Under the pieces are notes generated by a model. It searched no databases and was not told where the DNA came from. It was given only the letters and a program-made list of their open reading frames with translations. Made by a program: the position numbers and the translations under genes. DNA of 64,000 bases from Chiua virens. Taxonomy: Eukaryota > Basidiomycota > Agaricomycetes > Boletales > Boletaceae. The stretch lies in contig JAHNUO010000006.1 in NCBI GenBank assembly GCA_019787685.1, forward strand, positions 1,612,001 through 1,676,000, given 5' to 3'. Each line of letters begins with the position of its first letter. Positions within the stretch are counted from its first letter, which is position 1. Below, piece after piece: positions 58,328-64,000 of this stretch.

Positions 58328-60466
58328 TCAGTGTCCGAAGCCAAGTGTACTACCTGACCGTCCTCTGTTCTGTTTGTCAACTCCAGGGCCCAAAAACCCG
58401 ACCCCATTTTCAATGGGAGGATCTAGACCAACACTTCGGCGCCCGCTGGTTAAGCCTGCTGGCCTCCCAATTCTGCTCTGCGTCAAGACTGATGGTGAAG
58501 CTGTAGAAGAAGGTATTCTTGAAGAGCCACGAATTGTAATATTTGCGTCCACAGGTGAGAAATACGAAAGAGCCTTAGCGGTTTGCATTTTGCCGTTGTA
58601 CGATGCAGGACGTTCACGAATCCGTGTTTCACCTTCGGATGACGACGGTGAACCAGCATTACTAGACCCCAGTGAACCACGGCTTTTGGCAAACACTCCT
58701 GGCCCAGTCGAACGCTTGAAACCGATTCCTCCGCTGGCGTACGAACTATATGTGGGTATTGGCAACAACGTGGGAGTAGTAGGGCGAGAGGATGGTGTAG
58801 GGATAGTACTGATGGTGGCCGTAGTACTTTGACTTTCACCAGAAAGGCGAGACTGCGGTCTGTGGCTGTTCATACCCAGAGCGAGGGGATTGGACCTGGA
58901 AAAGGTAGGGGAGGATGCTGATGTAGGAATTCCGCTACGGAAGGAGTTTGAGGCAGAGGGACTAGATACCCGTCTACGTTCTTTGTCTGTATCCTTTGCG
59001 GGCGAAGGAGTGTCGTCCATAATGAGAACCCACCCTGACTGATTGGGATCAGGGGTTGTGGCACCGCTCTTTGGCGGTGAGGTTTCCACGCCAGGTCTCT
59101 GGAAGTTGGGTTTAGCAAGCTTGCTGTCAAAGGTGGCGGTCCGTTGAGCACCACTTCTGGACGCGATCGACGCAACCATGTTACTCGCTGGAGGGGTCAT
59201 TACAGAAGGTACCAATGGAATTACACCTTGCCTCCCTGCATTGCTCCCCATGCGTAGGCGGGGGACACGAGTGTGAATCTTTTGCTCTAGATTCTTGACA
59301 CGCGCACGCATTTCGGATACCATTTGGACCCCTTTGCTCTTCGACGCCGCGATGGGGATTGCAGACGTTATCGTGCTTGAAGCGGATGCGACAAGATTGG
59401 GTCGAGGAAAGGGTGTCCGTGGAGTTAGGCTACGTGACGCGGAGAGTGTGGGCAATGTGCTGGAGCGAGTGACAGGAGGTGTGGAGGCTGACGTGTAGAA
59501 TTTACCTGGCTGGAAGCCAGTTCGTTGGAGGAGGGTGGATTGGCCCGAGGTCGAACTGAAAGAGGTAGATGGAGGACGAGAAGCTGTGAAAACCGATGAT
59601 TTGTCGGTCGAGAGCTCGGATAAATTGAAGTCGGGTGGCGGCGGAGTATTCAACAAGCTCTCCTCTGTGGATGGGGGAGAGGAGAGAGGGAAGGAAGAGG
59701 AAGCTGTTTCGGAAGTGGAGGATTCTGAACTGGCACTCGGTGGGTTCGCGCGAGTGGCTGAGAGTTGATCCTTGAGAATAGACATTTCTACGCCAGCATC
59801 TTTGATGGCCTGTCAGTTAGGGGTTGCAAGCTTCCTACTGAACATTACCTCGTAATTCATCCCTTAACCGTTGACATTCCTCCTCCAGACTAGCCTTGTC
59901 GAGGAGCTCATGCTCGAGGAGAATTTTCTCTTCGAGCACACGGGAATACTTGGTTTCGACGTCTGCCAATGTGGACGAGACTGCGCGCTCGTTCCGTTCG
60001 AGGTCGTCGTTGCCCATCTCAAGTTCACGGAGTTGAACCTTGAGCCTTTGGGACTCCTGCCGGACTGTGTCCAATTCGCGCTGCAAGGAAGTGGTTGTCG
60101 TGTTGTGAGAGGTCTGAAGGGACATGAATTTGGACTGGGGAATGTTCAGGAAGTATTCCGGACGCGGAGGGGAAGAGGACGAACTTTCCATTCGTCCCTC
60201 TCTGATTCGACGCGAGAGACCTTGACCTTTAGGTCCTGCTGTGCCTTTTCTGTGCGTTCGATTTCCTTGATGAGCTCCTCCTCGAGTTCCTTGCTGGAGG
60301 TGTGGAATTCGTCGAGCTCAGCTCGTGTTTCAGCGAGCATGTCTGCGACCTCATAGTACTTTGTTTTCCAATCTGTAGGGGAAGAATAACTGGGGAGGGT
60401 GAGTTGCAGGGGTGGTGGCAGTGGGAGGTGGACGGACTTGATTTGGTTGTCGTCGAGGGAAGCCAT
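58328..60466 (-). CDS. nudE: NudE-type dynein regulator (NDE1/NDEL1 homologue)
   Basis: Coiled-coil partner of LIS1 and dynein, needed for nuclear migration. The N-terminus MASLDDNQIKSVHLPLPPP runs into DWKTKYYEVADMLAETRAEL. A long coiled coil with ELEEELIKEIERTEKAQ and WKSKFMSLQTSHNTTTTSL follows, then RNERAVSSTLADVETKYSRV and LLEHELLDKASLEEECQRL, the NudE core. The rest (about 58328-59785) is a Ser/Thr/Pro-rich disordered tail, as is usual for fungal NudE. The intron joining WK to SKF (GT to CCCAG, about 60134-60187) was traced. Stop at 58328-58330. Confidence 0.9.
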
Positions 60467-60632
60467 TACAGAGTCTCTGCGCAAAACATCCACGGCGGAG
60501 AGAACTGCCGTCATATAGACCCTACAGACCAGAAAAACACGCCAGCCAACGAGGAGGAGCAAGTCAACCTTGTCGTAATATTAATGTAGTAATTACAACC
60601 ACCATCCCCAAGTGTTTACGTAATACATATCT

Positions 60633-61287
60633 TCACAGATTGTCTGGCTTCGCGCATTTGCGCTTTTCGAGCTTGCCCGTGCTCGGACACCGCATCTCTT
60701 GCCACGACACTGGGTCCATCGTTACACCTGCATCAAACCGTGAGCAGCTCAGAAACGGGAAGAAGAATCCACTCACCTGCCTCGCTGGTGGCAAATATGA
60801 CTCCGAGGTCGTTGCGTGCAGTTGTAATGTAGTAGCTGCGCGCGTCTCCGAGAGAGATCTGCATTGGGGATGATCAGATGTGACGGCAAGCACGCGCTAT
60901 CAGCACTGACGACAAGGCCCTTGACGACGTCGCCGCCGCGAAAACAGTCGGCAATCTTGACCTTGTCTTTTTCTGTCGCCCGGATGTCTTGTGTGCGAAT
61001 CACGCCTGTGAACTCCTCGCCGGGGGGCAGAGGGATGCCATCGACGACGGAGATGGCGACGACTGCCTGGAGCGGGGAGAGACGGGTGACTGTGCCGAGG
61101 ATGATGGCGTTGGGTGCGGGTGGGTGTGGTCGCTGGCGGCGTATGGCGAGGGTGTTGTCATCAAGAATACCTCCAAGACTCGCACGCAGCTGGCCGTTCT
61201 TGAGATACACGCCGGGTCCAATATTACTAGTACTGGTGGGGGTTCACCCGCGCGAACAGGCACTGGCTGTCCCGGCAGGAGGAACAT
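60633..61287 (-). CDS. CSL4: Exosome subunit Csl4
   Basis: Cap subunit of the RNA exosome. N-terminus MFLLPGQPVPVRAGEPPP, then GPGVYLKNGQLRASLGGIL. The S1-like domain has NAIILGTVTRLSPLQAVVAI, IRTQDIRATEKDKVKIADCF and GDVVKGLVISLGDARSYYI, joined across an intron. The C-terminal zinc-ribbon-like region is MDPVSWQEMRCPSTGKLEKR with a final KCAKP. Stop TGA at 60633-60635. A one-base deficit near 61218 shifts frame between VLVIL and GPGVY; homology is clear on both sides. It is divergent from the PDH E2 gene, with 112 bp between starts. Confidence 0.9.
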
Positions 61288-61399
61288 GAAAAATATTTAT
61301 TTTAATTTCGGATAACCACGGGATTTCACGGCTATTTTAATTGCTTGCTTTCAAAAACCCAACGCTTCGTCTTTCCTCCCGTCCTCAACGTCGTACACG
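61288..61399. promoter_or_regulatory. 112-bp divergent promoter (CSL4 / PDH E2)
   Basis: The opposed start codons are 112 bp apart. An AT-rich stretch (aaatatttattttaatttc) lies at 61288-61312. A shared promoter is likely. Confidence 0.5.
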
Positions 61400-62989
61400 A
61401 TGCCCGCCGCCATCGCCCGCCTTGCTGCGCGTCGTGCGTGTCCTTATTGCCCTCGTATACTCGCTGACCTTCTTTTCGCAAGGCCTACACACCTCCGCCC
61501 GGAGACACGCCCTCTCCAGGTTTGCAATGCCCGCCATGAGTCCAACCATGACAGAGGGTGGTATTGCCTCTTGGAAAAAGAGCGAGGGTGAATCTTTCTC
61601 TGTCGGTGACGTGCTTCTCGAAATCGTACGCGCGTGCTATCCCTTGTCGCCCGCGCTCCTTCTCACATCCTTGACAGGAGACTGACAAGGCCTCCATCGA
61701 CGTGGAAGCCCAGGACGATGGTATCCTCGCCAAAATCATCGTACGCAGTCCCTCTCCCCCTCTTTTTCTTGCTCATTGCCTCTCTAGGCCCTAGGTGGCT
61801 CCAAGAACGTCGCAGTGGGCACCCCAATAGCTATCCTCGCAGAGGAAGGTGATGACTTGTCGGCTGCCGTTCAAATGGCTGCTGAGGCCGCTTCTTCTAC
61901 CCCCGCTCCGGCCCAGCAGCCTCCCGAACCTGCACCATCTGCTCAGGCCCCTCCTACTTCCGCGCCTCAGCCCCAGGCAATCAAGTCCGAGCTTCCAAAG
62001 GGCGACCGGATATTTGCTTCTCCAATTGCGAAGAAAATTGCACTCGAGAAGGGTATTCCGCTGGCACAAATCAAGGGCACTGGCCCCGACGGCCGCATCA
62101 TCCGTGATGACGTTGAAAAGTACCAGTCTCCCGCCCCGTCCGCGTCCCCCCCACTGTCCTCCACCGCGACGCCAGCTTCCCCGGATTATATAGACACACC
62201 CGTCTCGAATATGCGCAAGGTCATTGGCATGCGTCTCACAGCATCCAAGCAAGATGTTCCCCATTACTATTTGACGGTGGATATCAACATGGACAAGGTA
62301 TTGAAGCTCCGTGAAGTCTTCAACAAAACTTTGGGCGACAAGGACAAGGCTGCCGAAACTAAGCGTGAATGACTTCATTTTGAAGGCTGTTTCTTGTGCC
62401 CTCAAGGATGTTCCCGAGGCCAACTCGGCTTGGTTGGGTGACGTCATCAGGCAGTACGTCTCATCACTATCTCAGCTCTTGACATCCAATCTAACTTTTT
62501 GGTAAGATACAAGAATGCAGACATCTCGATCGCTGTCGCTACTCCGACCGGTTTAATCACTCCCATCGTCAAGGACGTTGGATCCAAGGGCTTGGCAACA
62601 ATCTCTGCTGAAGCCAAAGCGCTTGCAAAAAAGGCCCGTGATGGTAAACTCACACCCAACGAGTATCAGGTCAATATTTTCTTCTCATTGTCTGCTCGTC
62701 TCCTCATTTAGTCTACAGGGTGGTACTTTCACTGTTTCCAATCTTGGCATGTTCGAGATTGACCACTTCACTGCTATCATCAACCCCCCTCAATCCTGCA
62801 TTCTTGCTGTCGGTACTACCAAACCTACACTGTTACCCGCTCCCTGAGGAAGAGCGTGGCTTCAAGACGGCCAATGTAATGAAAGTTACGCTCAGCTCTG
62901 ATCACCGGACTGTTGATGGCGCGGTAGGAGCACGATGGTTGTCTGCATTCAAGAGCTACCTTGAGAACCCTTTGACTTTCATGCTCTAA
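61400..62989 (+). CDS. LAT1: Pyruvate dehydrogenase E2, dihydrolipoamide acetyltransferase
   Basis: Mitoch. matrix PDH-complex core enzyme. Presequence [12 protein letters not shown]. The lipoyl domain has [20 protein letters not shown] and the lipoyl-lysine segment [15 protein letters not shown], joined across introns. A Pro/Ala hinge follows, then the E1/E3-binding motif [19 protein letters not shown] with [13 protein letters not shown]. The catalytic domain has [62 protein letters not shown] and the active-site [16 protein letters not shown]. Stop at 62987-62989. One-base anomalies occur at about 62353 and at CCC 62842-62844; the family homology is continuous across both. Possible donor choices in exon 1 differ by three bases. 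Confidence 0.93.
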
Positions 62990-63321
62990 AAGTATACTCG
63001 CTTTCATTTATGACCATCGTTGTTTTGGGAGCATCATTTCGTTGTCGGTTCGTCCTTTACCATAGATCACACATGCAGATGCATGCTCTTTGGCTTTAGC
63101 CTACGCAATTTCTCGGCCCACGCAATTACATTATGGTATTGACTTGACCTTGGAATGGATGACCTACGTTACGGGACTCGAGGTGACAGTGATGATTGAA
63201 ATTCTGAAAAGAACGTTCAAGTATTGGGACCGAGGATAGAATTCTAAGTTAGGACAGTCGTGACTTTGTGAATACATTCAAACTCATCCTGACTCGATAG
63301 GTCGAAACATCATCAATTGTC
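62990..63321. other. Intergenic region between PDH E2 and KAE1
   Basis: About 330 bp, with no supportable gene. It presumably holds the E2 3' end and the KAE1 promoter. Confidence 0.5.
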
Positions 63322-64000
63322 ATGGGGATATTCGGACGCGACCCACTCGAACTGCCAGGTAGAGGCACCATGCCAGATCTATTGTGTCAGGTCCTGATTT
63401 GCAGCAGACAAGCCATATCTGGCACTTGGTCTCGAGGGCTCGGCCAACAAGCTCGGCGCAGGGATAATCGAACACGGCGTAGATGGTTCCATGAACGTGC
63501 GAGCAAATGTACGACACACATACATAACACCGCCGGGGGAAGGATTTCTTCCTCGAGACACTGCACAGCATCATCGAGCATGGGTTCACCAAGTTATTAG
63601 GAGCGCACTCGTGGCGGCCAACATTACGATCGAAGACTTGGACTGCATTTGTTATACTAAGGGTATGTCCCTCTGCATATCTGCCGTAGTCGTGCCGGTC
63701 GCTTTACCATGATCTCAAGGGCCTGGTATGGGTGCCCCTCTGCAATCTATTGCACTGGTTGCGCGAACGCTCTCGCTGATGTACACCAAACCTCTTGTAG
63801 CAGTAAATCACTGCGTCGGACGTGAGTACTTGAGTCTTCACATCTCTTGTAGATCACACGATCAAAACATTCCTCCAGACATTGAGATGGGTCGTGTGAT
63901 CACACGAGCCGAGGATCCTGTCGTGCTTTATGTCTCGGGTGGAAATACCCAGGTAATAGCATATTCTCAGCAACGGTACAGGATCTTTGGCGAAACGTTG
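63322..64000 (+). CDS. KAE1: Kae1/OSGEP tRNA threonylcarbamoyltransferase (5' part, runs off the edge)
   Basis: Catalytic subunit of the KEOPS complex that makes t6A in ANN-decoding tRNAs. Exons 63322-63358, 63408-63662, 63720-63821 and 63879 onward. Start [12 protein letters not shown], then [58 protein letters not shown], and the metal-binding VNHCVGHIEMGR reconstituted across an intron. [20 protein letters not shown] precedes the edge. The first intron was placed so that exon 1 joins to DKPYLA in frame. The gene continues beyond base 64000. Confidence 0.93.

Noticed and set aside
1..64000. CRISPR arrays, bacterial operons, ribosome-binding sites
   Set aside because: The window is eukaryotic, with spliceosomal introns throughout; no regular repeat-spacer pattern was seen.

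Overview
The window is nuclear DNA of a filamentous basidiomycete, most likely an Agaricomycete. Genes are intron-rich with introns of about 47-56 nt. The gene set is fungal and eukaryotic: Rac1, eIF3b, Spb1, NudE, a HapX-type iron regulator, a Git1-like permease, and lineage-typical Zn2Cys6 and WW/membrane proteins. I cannot name the species from sequence alone.

Layout. 1-9 kb: the 3' end of a cytochrome P450, prephenate dehydratase, an AT-richer block of unknown origin (about 2.6-4.45 kb), a 15-exon Zn2Cys6 transcription factor and rac1. 9-15 kb: a nuclear zinc-finger protein, a DUF423 membrane protein and SPB1, the last two head to head. 15-31 kb is the accessory core: two nearly full-length Git1-like permease genes and two C-terminal relics, all on the minus strand, with mitochondrial SLS1 between two of them. 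A decayed tyrosine-recombinase retrotransposon of DIRS type (gag, RT-RNase H, YR) sits between permease copy A and relic D. 31-46 kb: eIF3b, HapX, a PPR protein, a stand-alone adenylating enzyme, XRCC2, a coiled-coil protein and SLX9. 46-55 kb: two SLC35F-type transporter paralogues flanking a WW/transmembrane gene, then a small multipass membrane protein. 55-64 kb: dense housekeeping genes (FYV6/FAM192A-like, ESS2, NudE, CSL4, the PDH E2 subunit, and the 5' part of KAE1).

Themes. Ribosome and RNA biology is well represented (SPB1, SLX9, CSL4, eIF3b, ESS2, FYV6-like, KAE1). So are mitochondrial functions (SLS1, PPR, PDH E2). Several gene pairs are divergent with only 44-112 bp between start codons. 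Three introns use GC-AG splice sites, each supported because splicing there restores a conserved motif. Many conserved genes show single-base length changes at short base runs. This reads as base-calling error in the assembly, so frame breaks in this window should be interpreted cautiously. The retrotransposon also has substitution-type damage, which that error mode does not explain.
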